A stretch of 22,434 bases of DNA from an uncultured Woeseia sp. (GCA_937925605.1 CALALV010000122.1:1-22434); one strand, 5' to 3'. Shown: positions 1 through 7,993, numbered from the stretch's first letter. Program-made: numbers and translations. Notes: generated by a model from the letters alone, not told the origin.

Positions 1-289
1 AGGACAGCGTGATGCCGCCGCCGCCGTGGCCGTAGTTGTGGATCAGCAGCTTGTCGCCGAAGGGCTCGGCGGCGACGACGAAGCCGGCCGGGCGGAACGG
101 CCGCAGCCCGGTGACGACGCGCACGACCCGGTCCGGCGAGACCTGTGCGCGGCGCAGCGGCCGGCCGGAGGGCGTGTAGTGCCGGCGAGCCGGCGCCCCG
201 CCCCCCGTCGCGCAGCCGGCGAGCGGCAGCGCGGCGAGCGTCTTCAGCACGTCGCGGCGGCGCGTCAGCACGCGCGGCCCGGGCAGCAT
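1..289 (-). CDS. FAD-dependent D-amino-acid oxidase family protein, Tat lipoprotein (partial, N-terminus only)
   Basis: Only the first 96 codons are in the window; the gene runs off the left edge. The N-terminus reads MLPGPRVLTRRRDVLKTLAA and continues PLAGCATGG. This combines a twin-arginine pattern (TRRRDVLK) with a lipobox (LAGC), so the protein is probably folded in the cytoplasm, exported by Tat and lipidated. Near the window edge the translation reads LLIHNYGHGGGGITLS, a very characteristic D-amino-acid oxidase/DAO-family motif (HNYGHGG.G.T.S). In known members this lies in the C-terminal FAD-binding part; finding it this early means the usual N-terminal Rossmann segment is missing, reordered or placed later. 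Family role: FAD-dependent oxidation of D-amino acids or related amines to keto acids plus peroxide. The ATG at 289-287 is the only sensible start in frame; its Shine-Dalgarno is weak. It is divergent from an operon containing an amino-acid racemase, which fits amino-acid catabolism. The substrate is unknown. Confidence 0.72.
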   Translation of the reverse strand, partial: MLPGPRVLTRRRDVLKTLAALPLAGCATGGGAPARRHYTPSGRPLRRAQVSPDRVVRVVTGLRPFRPAGFVVAAEPFGDKLLIHNYGHGGGGITLS

Positions 290-308
290 GTCGGCAGGGA
301 AGAGGGCA

Positions 309-338
309 TGGTCACGATTCTTGCGCGAATGCTATACG
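309..338 (+). promoter_or_regulatory. Candidate sigma-70 promoter with extended -10 (TGCTATACG)
   Basis: TGGTCA (309-314), an 18-base spacer and TATACG (333-338), preceded by TG to give an extended -10. It lies in the divergent gap between the oxidase and the keto-acid cleavage enzyme and would start transcription near 345. The same TGCTATAC core occurs upstream of the cyclophilin gene at 8050. Position and motif support it; there is no experimental evidence. Confidence 0.45.
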
Positions 339-397
339 ATCGATCCCGCGATGACAGCATGCCTCCAGACTGTGAACCGCGCGGGACCGGCAGCGCC

Positions 398-1243
398 GTG
401 AGCCTGCCGCACCTCGACTTCGCGGCGCGCCGCGTCATGCTCATGGTCGCGCCGAACGGTGCCCGGCGCACGCAGCAGGACCATCCGGCGCTGCCGCTGA
501 GCGCGGCCGAGATCGCGGCCGCGGCGGCTGCGCTCGCCGCTGCGGGTGCCAGTGTCCTGCACCTGCACGTGCGCGACGACGACGGACGGCACACGCTCGA
601 CGTCGATGCGTATCGCGAGGCGATCGCGGCGGTGCGGAAAGCGGTCGGCCGGCGCCTGGTCGTGCAGGTCACGACCGAGGCCGTCGGCCGCTACCGTCCC
701 GACGAGCAGATGAACCTCGTGCGCGAGCTGCGCCCGGAGGCCGTGTCGCTCGCGCTGCGCGAGCTCGTGCCCGACGTCGCGTACGACTCCGACGTCGCGC
801 GTTTCTTCGGCTGGGTCGTCACCGAGGGCATCTGGCCCCAGTACATCCTCTACGACGAGGACGACGTGCGCCGCTTCGACCTGCTGCGCAAGCGCGGCGT
901 GTTCGCCGACGAGCGGCCGCACTGCCTGCTCGTGCTCGGTCGCTACGGCGAAAACCGACAGGGTGACCCGCGCGATCTCGAGCGGCTGCTCGCGGCCGCG
1001 GATTTCACGCAGTTCCCGTGGAGCGCCTGCTGCTTCGGCCAGCGCGAGCACGAGGCCGCGCTGGCCGCCTGCGCCGCCGGCGGGCACGTCCGCCTCGGCT
1101 TCGAGAACAACCTGCAGCTGGCCGACGGCAGCACGGCAGGTGACAATGCAGAGCTCATCGCGCAGTTCGTTGCGGCCATCGCCGGGTCTCCCCGGCGCCC
1201 GGCGACGGCGGACGAGGTGCGCGAGGAACTGCTCTCCCGTTGA
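398..1243 (+). CDS. Beta-keto acid cleavage enzyme (BKACE, DUF849 family)
   Basis: The 281-residue product belongs to the DUF849/BKACE family. These are zinc TIM-barrel enzymes that condense a beta-keto acid with acetyl-CoA and split it into acetoacetate and a new acyl-CoA; 3-keto-5-aminohexanoate cleavage enzyme (Kce) of lysine fermentation is the founder. Metal-ligand signatures are visible: HLHVRD with His55 and His57, and a late glutamate in GFENNL (Glu236). The length is typical. I chose the GTG at 398, with GCGGGA about 11 bases upstream. An in-frame ATG at 359 would add 13 residues, but those codons (CCT, CCA, TGT, GAA) are unlike the rest of the gene and there is no ribosome site. It is first in an operon, 21 bases ahead of the racemase. 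The family is promiscuous and the substrate cannot be read from sequence; the racemase and PLP-lyase neighbours suggest an amino-acid-derived keto acid. Confidence 0.85.
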   Translation: MSLPHLDFAARRVMLMVAPNGARRTQQDHPALPLSAAEIAAAAAALAAAGASVLHLHVRDDDGRHTLDVDAYREAIAAVRKAVGRRLVVQVTTEAVGRYRPDEQMNLVRELRPEAVSLALRELVPDVAYDSDVARFFGWVVTEGIWPQYILYDEDDVRRFDLLRKRGVFADERPHCLLVLGRYGENRQGDPRDLERLLAAADFTQFPWSACCFGQREHEAALAACAAGGHVRLGFENNLQLADGSTAGDNAELIAQFVAAIAGSPRRPATADEVREELLSR

Positions 1244-1264
1244 ACCTGGGCTGAGGGAATCCCG

Positions 1265-1990
1265 GTGAAAAAGTCACTCACGGTCGGCGTCCTCGGTGGC
1301 ATGGGCCCGGACGCGACGGTCGATTTCATGCAGAAAGTCATCCGCCTGACGCCCGCCGAGCGCGACCAGGAGCACATCCGCATGCTGGTCGACCACGACC
1401 CGACCGTGCCGAGCCGGCAGAATCCGTCGGTGTCCGACGACGCGCGCATCCGCGAGATGCTCGCGACGATGGCCGAGCGGCTCGAGGCCGCCGGCGCGGA
1501 TTTCCTGGTCATGGTCTGCAATACCGCCTACGGCTGGATCGACCGTGCGCTCGAGCGCGTGTCGATCCCGTTCGTCAGCATCGTCGAGGAGAGCGTGCGC
1601 GCGGTCGCCCGGCACCCGGACGCGCGCCGGGTCGGCATCATGGCGACGCCGGCCTGCCTCGAGATCGGCCTCTACCAGCAGGCGCTGGAGCGCGCCGGCC
1701 TGGTGGCGCTGCCGGTCGAGGAGGGCGCGCGCGCCGGGCTGATGGCGCTGATCGACCGCGTCAAGGCGGGCGACCAGGGCGCCGGGATCCGCAGCGGCAT
1801 GGCCGAGGTCGCGCGCGGGCTGATCGAGCGCGGCGCCGACGTCATCGTCGCGGGCTGCACCGAGATCCCGCTCGTGCTCGACCCCGGGCAGCTGACCGTG
1901 CCGCTGGTATCCTCGACCGACGAACTCGCGCGGCGCACGGTCGAGCTTGCGCTCGGCGAGGCCGCGCTCGCCACCGACCGCAAACACTGA
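1265..1990 (+). CDS. Aspartate/glutamate racemase family protein
   Basis: The 241-residue product opens with VGVLGGMGPDATVDF, the signature of PLP-independent aspartate racemases. It has the two catalytic cysteines of the family, Cys85 in VMVCNTAYGW and Cys198 in VAGCTEIPL, which act as opposite-face acid/base pair in the aspartate/glutamate racemase superfamily. In many members the first motif is CNTAH; here the histidine position is Tyr89, which may shift substrate range. The segment LVDHDPTVPSRQ (42-52) is also typical of the aspartate branch. It starts at GTG 1265 with GAGGGA eight bases upstream. It sits 21 bases after the BKACE gene and 12 bases before the PLP lyase, clearly one transcription unit. 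There is no signal peptide, so it is cytoplasmic. It probably interconverts D- and L-aspartate or a related acid; the exact substrate is inferred. Confidence 0.87.
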   Translation: MKKSLTVGVLGGMGPDATVDFMQKVIRLTPAERDQEHIRMLVDHDPTVPSRQNPSVSDDARIREMLATMAERLEAAGADFLVMVCNTAYGWIDRALERVSIPFVSIVEESVRAVARHPDARRVGIMATPACLEIGLYQQALERAGLVALPVEEGARAGLMALIDRVKAGDQGAGIRSGMAEVARGLIERGADVIVAGCTEIPLVLDPGQLTVPLVSSTDELARRTVELALGEAALATDRKH

Positions 1991-2002
1991 CCGGAGATCG
2001 CC

Positions 2003-3013
2003 GTGCTGCTGTCCCGCTTCCCGCGCGTATCGCTCGCGCACCTGCCGACCCCGCTCGAACACCTGCCGCGCCTGTCGCGGCACCTGGGCGGGCCCGAGAT
2101 CTGGGTCAAGCGCGACGACTGCACCGGGCTCGGCACCGGCGGCAACAAGACCCGCAAGCTCGAGTTCCTGATGGCCGACGCGCAGAAGCACGGGGCCACG
2201 GCCATCATCACCCAGGGCGCCGTGCAGTCCAATCACGCGCGCCAGACGGCCGCCGCGGCCTGCAGGCTCGGCCTGCGCTGCGAACTCGTGTTCGAGAAGC
2301 GCGTCGGCGACGCGCCCGAGTCCTACCGCAGCTCCGGCAACGTGCTGCTCGACCGGATGTTCGGCGCGGGCATCCGCGAGGTCGAGAAGGGCAGCGACAT
2401 GCAGGCGGCGATGGAGCAGGTCGCCGAGGAACTGCGCGCGGCTGGCGAGGTGCCCTACATCATCCCGGGCGGCGGCTCCAATGCGATCGGCGCGCTCGGC
2501 TACGTCGACTGCGCGCTCGAGCTGCTGGGGCAGGCGAACCGCGCCGGCATCGCGCTCGACCACGTCGTGCACGCGACCGGCAGCGCCGGCACCCAGGCCG
2601 GGCTGGTGGTCGGCCTGAACGCGATGCACGCAAACCTGCCGCTGCTCGGCATCGGCGTCAGCGCGCCGCGCGAGATCCAGGAGGACAAGGTCTGGAAGCT
2701 CGCGCTGGAAACGGCCGAGTACATCGGCGCGCCGGGCTGCGTGCAGCGCAAGGACATCGTCGCCAACTGCGACTACGTCGGGCCCGGCTACGGCGTGCCG
2801 ACCGACGAGATGAACGCCGCGGTGCTGCTGCTGGCGCGGCTCGAGGGCCTGCTGTTCGACCCGGTCTACAGCGGCAAGGCGCTCGCCGGGCTGATCGACC
2901 TGGTCACGAACGGGCCGCTGGCCGACGCCCGCCAGGTCGTGTTCGTGCACACCGGCGGCACCGCGGGCCTGTTCGCCTACCGCGAATTGATGGACTTCGA
3001 CGGCTCGCCGTGA
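2003..3013 (+). CDS. PLP-dependent D-cysteine desulfhydrase / L-cysteate sulfo-lyase family protein
   Basis: The 336-residue product is a fold-type II PLP enzyme of the ACC deaminase / D-cysteine desulfhydrase family. Visible features are SRFPRVSLAHLPTPLEHLPR (4-23), IWVKRDDCTGLG, the PLP-lysine motif GGNKTRKLEF (Lys49), GAVQSNHARQTAA (73-85), GPGYGVPTDE, and near the C-terminus HTGGTAGLFAY. Known members release ammonia and sulfide from D-cysteine (DcyD) or ammonia, sulfite and pyruvate from L-cysteate (CuyA). The N-terminus reads more like the CuyA branch as I recall it, but I cannot separate the two without alignment. It starts at GTG 2003 with GGAG seven bases upstream, 12 bases after the racemase stop. 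A racemase directly upstream would let the pair handle both enantiomers of a substrate. It is cytoplasmic and of normal length for the family. Confidence 0.85.
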   Translation: MLLSRFPRVSLAHLPTPLEHLPRLSRHLGGPEIWVKRDDCTGLGTGGNKTRKLEFLMADAQKHGATAIITQGAVQSNHARQTAAAACRLGLRCELVFEKRVGDAPESYRSSGNVLLDRMFGAGIREVEKGSDMQAAMEQVAEELRAAGEVPYIIPGGGSNAIGALGYVDCALELLGQANRAGIALDHVVHATGSAGTQAGLVVGLNAMHANLPLLGIGVSAPREIQEDKVWKLALETAEYIGAPGCVQRKDIVANCDYVGPGYGVPTDEMNAAVLLLARLEGLLFDPVYSGKALAGLIDLVTNGPLADARQVVFVHTGGTAGLFAYRELMDFDGSP

Positions 3014-3071
3014 GCGGTGCTAATACGTTCATTCGAAACCATTTTTTTCGTTCGGCGGCGAACCCTGGGAC

Positions 3072-3099
3072 TTGCGGCCGGTCAGACCCTAGCTAAACT
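3072..3099 (+). promoter_or_regulatory. Tentative promoter upstream of the DUF5916 gene
   Basis: TTGCGG (3072-3077), a 16-base spacer and TAAACT (3094-3099), in the 162-base gap between the PLP lyase and the DUF5916 gene. The match to the consensus is only moderate (3/6 and 4/6). An AT-rich patch (ATTTTTTTCG, 3041-3050) lies just upstream and could act as an UP-like element. Confidence 0.3.
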
Positions 3100-3175
3100 G
3101 GCAGGCCCGCCACGCGCGGGCTTCATACACGCGGCGTCCCGCGCGGGGACCGTCGCCGGATCGGGAAACATTGCA

Positions 3176-5398
3176 TTGAAAGGCAGGAAGCGCAGGGCGC
3201 TCAGGGGCGCAGTATTGGCCGCCGGCATGGTGGCGGTTTCGGCAGGAGCACAGCAGACGGCGGGTCCGGGCTCGCCGCGGCCGGTCGCGGAGGCGGTACG
3301 GCTCGACACGACGCCGCGCATCGACGGCAGCGTACTCGGCGATCCCGGCTGGGAGCGGGTCGTCCCGACCAGCGGCTTCTGGCAGATCCAGCCGAACGAG
3401 GGGCGGCCGGCGAGCCAGAAGACCGAGGTTTTCCTCGGCTTCACCGACGACGCGCTGTACATCGGCGTCGTCGCCTACGACGACGACCCCGCCGGCATCA
3501 TCGTTTCCGACAGCCGCCGCGACTCCGAGCTCAGCAATACGGACAGCTTCCAGGTCGTCATCGACGGCCTGCGCGACCGGCAGAACGGCTTCGTGTTCGG
3601 CACGAACCCGGCCGGCATCGAGTACGACGGCCAGGTCATCAAGGAAGGCACGAGCGACTTCGGCTCGGGCGGCGGCGGCTTCAACCTGAACTGGGATGCG
3701 TCCTGGAACGTGCAGGCGCAGATCTCGGAGATCGGCTGGAGCGCCGAGTTCGAGATCCCGTTCCGCACGCTGCGCTACGGCAGCGGGGACGAGCAGGTCT
3801 GGGGCATCAACTTCCATCGCAACATCGGCCTCAACAACGAGATCGCGTTCTGCGCGCCGCTGTCGCGGCAGCGCAACCTGTAGCGCGTGTCCGAGGCCGG
3901 CAGCGTGCGCGGCATCGTGCCGCCGGCGCAGCGCAACCTGAAGCTGACGCCCTACGTGCTCGGGCGCGCCGAGCGCGGCGGCAGCCTGGAGGGCACCGAG
4001 ACCGACCAGGAGTTCGGTTTCGACCTCAAGTACTCGATCACGCCGAGCCTGACGCTCGACGCGACGTACAACACGGACTTCGCCCAGGTCGAGGCGGACG
4101 AACAGCAGGTCAATCTCGACCGTTTCAGCCTGTTCTTCCCGGAGAAGCGGCCGTTCTTCCTCGAGAACGCCGGGCTGTTCGCGGTCGGCAATCCCGAGGA
4201 AGTGGAGCTGTTCTTCAGCCGCAGGATCGGCGTCGGGCCGGGTGGCGAGCCGATCCCCATCGAGGGCGGCGTGCGCCTGTCCGGCAAGCTCGGCGGCAGC
4301 ACTAACGTCGGCTTCCTGCACATGTCCGACGAGGGCCGCGGCGGCACGATCGACGCCAGCGACTTCACGGTCGCGCGCATCAGCCAGGAGCTGCCGAACC
4401 GCTCGGCGATCGGCGCGCTGATCGTAAACCGCGACGGCGGCCTGAGCATCAGCGGCCCCGGCATCAGCGAGACGCACCAGACCTACGCGATCGATGGCCG
4501 CTGGGGCGTCGGCGACAACCTGCTGTTCGAGGCCTGGGCCGCGCAGACCGACACGCCGACGCTGGACGGCCGCGACACGGCGTTCAACGTCCGGGGCGAC
4601 TACAGCTCGGCGACCTGGTCGTCGCGCCTCGGCTACACCGAGGTGCGCGAGAACTTCAGTCCGCAGGTCGGCTTCCTGTCGCGCCGGGCCTTCCGCAAGT
4701 TCGACGGCTTCATCATGCGCCGCATACGCCCGGACGACCTGTGGAACCTGCTCGAGATCCGGCCGCACATCTCCTACAACGGCTACTGGGATTTCGACGG
4801 GTTCCAGGAGACGGGTTTCCTGCACGTCGACTCCCACTGGGAATTCAAGTCCAGCACGGAGATCCACACCGGCGTCAACTTCACGAAGGCCGGCGTCAAG
4901 CAGCCCTTCGAGATCGTCGACGGCGTGACCGTGCAGCCCGGCACCTACGATCACGCCGAGGCGCAGATCGTCTATTTCACGGACCAGAGCGCGCCGCTCA
5001 GCATCAACACGCGGCTCGTCGTCGGCGGCCGCTTCGGCGGCGACCGCGTCAGCTTCGCGCCGACGCTGCGCTACCGGGTCGGCGAGCGCTTCAGTTCCGA
5101 GCTGTCGGTCAACTACAACGATTTCGACCTGCCGGTGCCGAACGGCGATTTCTCGGTCAGCCTGACGCGCCTGCGCCTGTCCTACTCGTTCACGCCGAAG
5201 ATCCTGTTGCAGGCGCTGGTGCAGCACAACGACGCGAGCGACGTGCTGGCGACGAACCTGCGCTTCTCGTGGCTGCAGACCGCGAACTCGGGCCTGTTCC
5301 TCGTCTACAACGAGATCGACGAGCGCTTCGACGGCGCGCCGCCGCGCGGCCGCGAGCTGATCCTGAAGTACAGCCACATCTTCGACGTGTTCAACTGA
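3176..5398 (+). pseudogene. DUF5916 surface protein (CBM9-like domain plus outer-membrane barrel), interrupted by an in-frame TAG
   Basis: One reading frame of 741 codons encodes a DUF5916 protein but is cut by TAG at codon 236. The TTG start at 3176 gives a convincing signal peptide (MKGRKRRALRGAVLAAGMVA, then VSAGA and likely cleavage before QQ). Next is a carbohydrate-binding-family-9-like domain (about 45-215: TPRIDGSVLGDPGWE, TEVFLGFTDDALYIGVVAYD, NTDSFQVVIDG, FGTNPAGIEYDG). After the stop, in the same frame, comes the conserved DUF5916 stretch (FFPEKRPFFLENAGLFAVG, FFSRRIGVG). The C-terminal half has alternating polar/hydrophobic strands ending YSHIFDVFN, as expected of an outer-membrane beta-barrel. 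Both sides of the stop keep normal codon use and family similarity, so the break is recent, a sequencing error, or read through. Family members are outer-membrane proteins of unclear substrate, often near peptidase genes. If the stop is genuine, only a 235-residue periplasmic fragment is made. Confidence 0.82.
3881..3883 (+). other. In-frame amber stop inside the DUF5916 gene
   Basis: The sequence around the stop reads SRQRNL-TAG-RVSEAGSVRG. DUF5916 relatives, as I recall them, have an aromatic residue (Tyr) here (RQ.NLYR-type), so TAC to TAG by a single base change explains it. No frameshift is involved: the frame before and after is identical, and family similarity continues right up to both sides. 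Confidence 0.85.
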
Positions 5399-5405
5399 GC
5401 GCGGC

Positions 5406-5434
5406 TTGCCTGTGCCGGCGGCTGGTTCTAAGGT
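5406..5434 (+). promoter_or_regulatory. Tentative promoter of the P1/DmpA peptidase gene
   Basis: TTGCCT (5406-5411), a 17-base spacer and TAAGGT (5429-5434), in the 68-base gap between the DUF5916 gene and the peptidase. The -35 matches 4/6 and the -10 only 3/6. It is the best candidate in the gap, but the peptidase could instead be read from upstream. Confidence 0.25.
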
Positions 5435-5466
5435 GCCAGCGTCGGGACAGCATTCGGGGGGATGCC

Positions 5467-6657
5467 ATGATCCGCAGCACCTACCTGCGCCGCGTGGCGC
5501 TGGCGGCCGCCGCCGTCGTCGCCTGCGCGGCGGTCCATGCCCAGGAACGGCCGCGCGCGCGCGACATCGGGCTCGCCGTCGGGATCTTTCCGACCGGCGA
5601 GCTCAACGCGATCACCGACGTCTCCGGCGTGCGCGTCGGCCACGCGACGAAGATCGAGGGCGAGGCCATCCGCACCGGCGTCACGGCGATCATCCCGGCG
5701 CCCGGCAACCTCTACACGCACCCGGTCCCGGCCTGGGTGCACGTCGGCAACGGCTACGGCAAGCTGATCGGCGAGACCCCGGTCCGCGAGTTCGGCGAGC
5801 TCGAGACGCCGATCCTGCTGACCTGCACGCTGTGCGTCTGGCGCGCGGCCGACGCGCTGAAGGAGTGGGTCTACACCCAGCCCGGCATGGGCGAGCACAC
5901 GGTCAACCCGGTCGTCGGCGAGACCAACGACTCGCGCGTCAACGACATGTGGGCCAACCCGGTCGGCCGCGACGAGGTCTTCGCCGCGCTGGACGCGGCC
6001 AGCGACGGGCCGGTCGCGGAGGGCAGCGTCGGCGCCGGCACCGGCACCCAGGCCTTTGCCTGGAAGGGCGGCATCGGCACCAGCTCGCGCGTGCTGCCCG
6101 CCGAACTCGGCGGCCATACGCTCGGCGTGCTGGTGCAGACGAACTACGGCGGCGTGCTGTCGATGAACGGCGCGCCGGTCGGCCGCGAGCTCGGGCAGTT
6201 CTCCTACAGCGACGAACTCGGCGGCGACGACGAGGACGAGGGCCAGGAGGACGGCTCGATCATGATGGTCGTCGCGACCGATGCGCCGCTGTCGGCGCGC
6301 GCGCTGGACCGGCTCGCCATGCGCGCGATGATGGGCCTCGCGCGCACCGGCTCGTTCGCGTCGAACGGTTCCGGCGACTACGTGATCGCGTTTTCGACCC
6401 ACCCCGGGTTGCGCCGGCCGCGCGGCGGTGTCGAGCCGTTCACCGCGCCGACGCTGACCAACGAGGCGATGTCACCGCTGTTCGCCGCCGCGGCCGAGGC
6501 GACCGAGGAGGCCATCTACAACGCGATCCTGAAGGCGACGACGGTGACGAGTTCGCGCGGCACGCTCGAGGCGATCCCGCTCGACGAGGTGCAGCGGGTG
6601 CTGGAGAAGTACGACGTGCTCGACTGGGACGAGCGCCTGCCGCCCGCCGCGCGCTGA
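5467..6657 (+). CDS. Secreted P1-family (DmpA/S58) self-processing peptidase
   Basis: The 396-residue product belongs to the DmpA/BapA family of N-terminal-nucleophile aminopeptidases. These cleave themselves once, and the exposed serine then removes N-terminal residues, including D-amino acids and beta-amino acids in known members. A signal peptide is clear: MIRSTYLRRVALAAAAVVAC then AAVHA and cleavage before QE, so it acts in the periplasm or outside. Family motifs: ITDVSGVRVGHAT (49-61), GVTAIIPAPGN, VVGETNDSRVND (149-160), GSVGAGTGTQAF (186-197). The self-cleavage site is Gly263-Ser264 in EDGSIMMVVATDAPL, making Ser264 the nucleophile. An acidic stretch just before it (GGDDEDEGQED) probably forms the exposed linker. 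The ATG at 5467 follows a strong GGGGGG ribosome site. It ends 19 bases from the convergent amidohydrolase. With the racemase and D-amino-acid oxidase nearby, a role in D- or beta-peptide degradation is plausible but not shown. Confidence 0.9.
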   Translation: MIRSTYLRRVALAAAAVVACAAVHAQERPRARDIGLAVGIFPTGELNAITDVSGVRVGHATKIEGEAIRTGVTAIIPAPGNLYTHPVPAWVHVGNGYGKLIGETPVREFGELETPILLTCTLCVWRAADALKEWVYTQPGMGEHTVNPVVGETNDSRVNDMWANPVGRDEVFAALDAASDGPVAEGSVGAGTGTQAFAWKGGIGTSSRVLPAELGGHTLGVLVQTNYGGVLSMNGAPVGRELGQFSYSDELGGDDEDEGQEDGSIMMVVATDAPLSARALDRLAMRAMMGLARTGSFASNGSGDYVIAFSTHPGLRRPRGGVEPFTAPTLTNEAMSPLFAAAAEATEEAIYNAILKATTVTSSRGTLEAIPLDEVQRVLEKYDVLDWDERLPPAAR

Positions 6658-6676
6658 CGCGGGACTGCGGGAGCGG

Positions 6677-7960
6677 CTACGGCCGCTTGTGCACGCGGCC
6701 GCCCTGCATGACGAAGTGCACGCGTTCCATGACGCGGATGTCGTCGAGCGGGTTGCCGGGCACGGCAACGATGTCGGCGATCTTGCCCGGCTGCAGCCGG
6801 CCGTGCGTGTCGCCGATCTTGAGGAAGTCCGCGGCGACGCTGGTCGCCGACTTCAGGGCTTCCATCGGCGGCATGCCGCCCTCGACCATCAGCGCGAACT
6901 CCTGCGCGTTGTCGCCGTGCGGCGAGACGCCGGTGTCGGTGCCGAACACGATCGGCACGCCGGCGCGGTAGGCCTTCGCGAAGGTCTCCTGGATCAGCGG
7001 CCCGATTGCCGCGGCCTTCGGCCGCACGAGTTCCGGGAAGAAACCGTCGATCTTCGACTGCTCGGCGACCCAGTTGCCGGCAAGGATCGTCGGCACGTAC
7101 CAGGTGCCGTGCTCTTTCATCAGCCGCATGACCTCGTCGTCCATGTAGGTGCCGTGTTCGATCGAGGCGACGCCCGCGATGACCGCGCGCTTCATGCCCT
7201 CGGTGCCGTGCGCGTGCGCGGCGACCTGCAGTCCGTAGTCGGCGGCGGTCTCGACGATCGCGCGCAGTTCCTCGTCCGTGAACTGCGGGTTCTGGCCGCT
7301 CTTCGCGACCGACAGCACGCCGCCGGTCGCCGTGATCTTGATCCAGTCGGCGCCCTCCTTGTAGCGCTGGCGTACGCCTTTGCGGGCATCGGCGACGCCG
7401 TTGACGACGCCTTCGGCCGGGCCCGGGTCGCCCATGATGTGGCTGGCCCAGCCGTTCGTCGGGTCGGCGTGGCCGCCCGTGGTCGCGAGGCTTTTCGCAG
7501 CGGTGAAAATCCTCGGGCCGACCGCGTCGCCGCGCCGGATCGCGTCGCGCAGCGCAACCGTGACGTTGAAGCGATCGCCGACGTTGCGCACGGTCGTGAA
7601 GCCCGCGTCCAGCGTGATGCGCGCGAACTTCGCGGCGATCAGGGCGTAGTCCGCCTCGTTCAGCGTGAAGCCGCGCAGGCGGCTGTCGGCCGCGTACTCG
7701 CCGGACAGGTGCACGTGCATGTCCATCAGGCCCGGCAGCACGGTCGCGTCGCTGAGGTCGATCAGCGTGTCGCCGCTGCCCGGCGTCGCGTAGCCCGACT
7801 CGATCGCGACGATGCGCTCGCCGTCGATGCGGATCGTGACCTCGGCGCGCGGCCGGTCGGCTTCGCCGTCGATCAGGCGGCCGGCGTGGATCAGCGTGTC
7901 GGCTGCTGCGCCGGTGGCGGCGAGCGTGGCCAGTGCGAACGAGGCGATGATCTGTTTCAT
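6677..7960 (-). CDS. Secreted metal-dependent amidohydrolase (imidazolonepropionase/prolidase-like)
   Basis: The 427-residue product is a TIM-barrel amidohydrolase with an N-terminal signal peptide (MKQIIASFALATLAATGAAA, cleavage before DT). Metal-site residues of the binuclear subtype are visible: His82 and His84 in DMHVHLSGE, the lysine expected to be carboxylated in DWIKITATGG (Lys208), His249/His251 in AAHAHG, His269 in IEHGTYMD, and the catalytic aspartate in FGTDTGVSPHG (Asp342). This arrangement matches the secreted group whose characterised members hydrolyse Xaa-Pro or Xaa-Arg/Lys dipeptides or N-acyl amino acids. The substrate is unknown here. It is convergent with the P1 peptidase (19 bases apart) and divergent from the cyclophilin. 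It carries its own promoter candidate at 7994-8022, so it is probably monocistronic. The ribosome site before ATG 7960 is weak. Confidence 0.88.
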   Translation of the reverse strand: MKQIIASFALATLAATGAAADTLIHAGRLIDGEADRPRAEVTIRIDGERIVAIESGYATPGSGDTLIDLSDATVLPGLMDMHVHLSGEYAADSRLRGFTLNEADYALIAAKFARITLDAGFTTVRNVGDRFNVTVALRDAIRRGDAVGPRIFTAAKSLATTGGHADPTNGWASHIMGDPGPAEGVVNGVADARKGVRQRYKEGADWIKITATGGVLSVAKSGQNPQFTDEELRAIVETAADYGLQVAAHAHGTEGMKRAVIAGVASIEHGTYMDDEVMRLMKEHGTWYVPTILAGNWVAEQSKIDGFFPELVRPKAAAIGPLIQETFAKAYRAGVPIVFGTDTGVSPHGDNAQEFALMVEGGMPPMEALKSATSVAADFLKIGDTHGRLQPGKIADIVAVPGNPLDDIRVMERVHFVMQGGRVHKRP

Positions 7961-7993
7961 GAGTAACCCGTGCGTCTGTGGGCGAGGCGCGTC

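Noticed and set aside
3051..3064. Hairpin GTTCG-GCGG-CGAAC after a T-run as terminator of the racemase operon
   Set aside because: The stem is only five base pairs and the T-run precedes rather than follows it on the plus strand; the opposite strand has an A-run, so it is not an intrinsic terminator for either direction.
3089..5377. Very long open minus-strand frame (over 750 codons) opposite the DUF5916 gene
   Set aside because: It is a shadow of the plus-strand gene in a very GC-rich genome: low-complexity valine/arginine/aspartate/alanine composition, no family motif, and it crosses the gene start. The plus strand has clear domain motifs and a signal peptide.
5406..6971. Long plus-strand frame across the P1 peptidase and beyond
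   Set aside because: It is almost pure arginine/alanine/glycine-rich sequence in the +1 frame of the peptidase gene, without motifs, and it runs into the convergent amidohydrolase.
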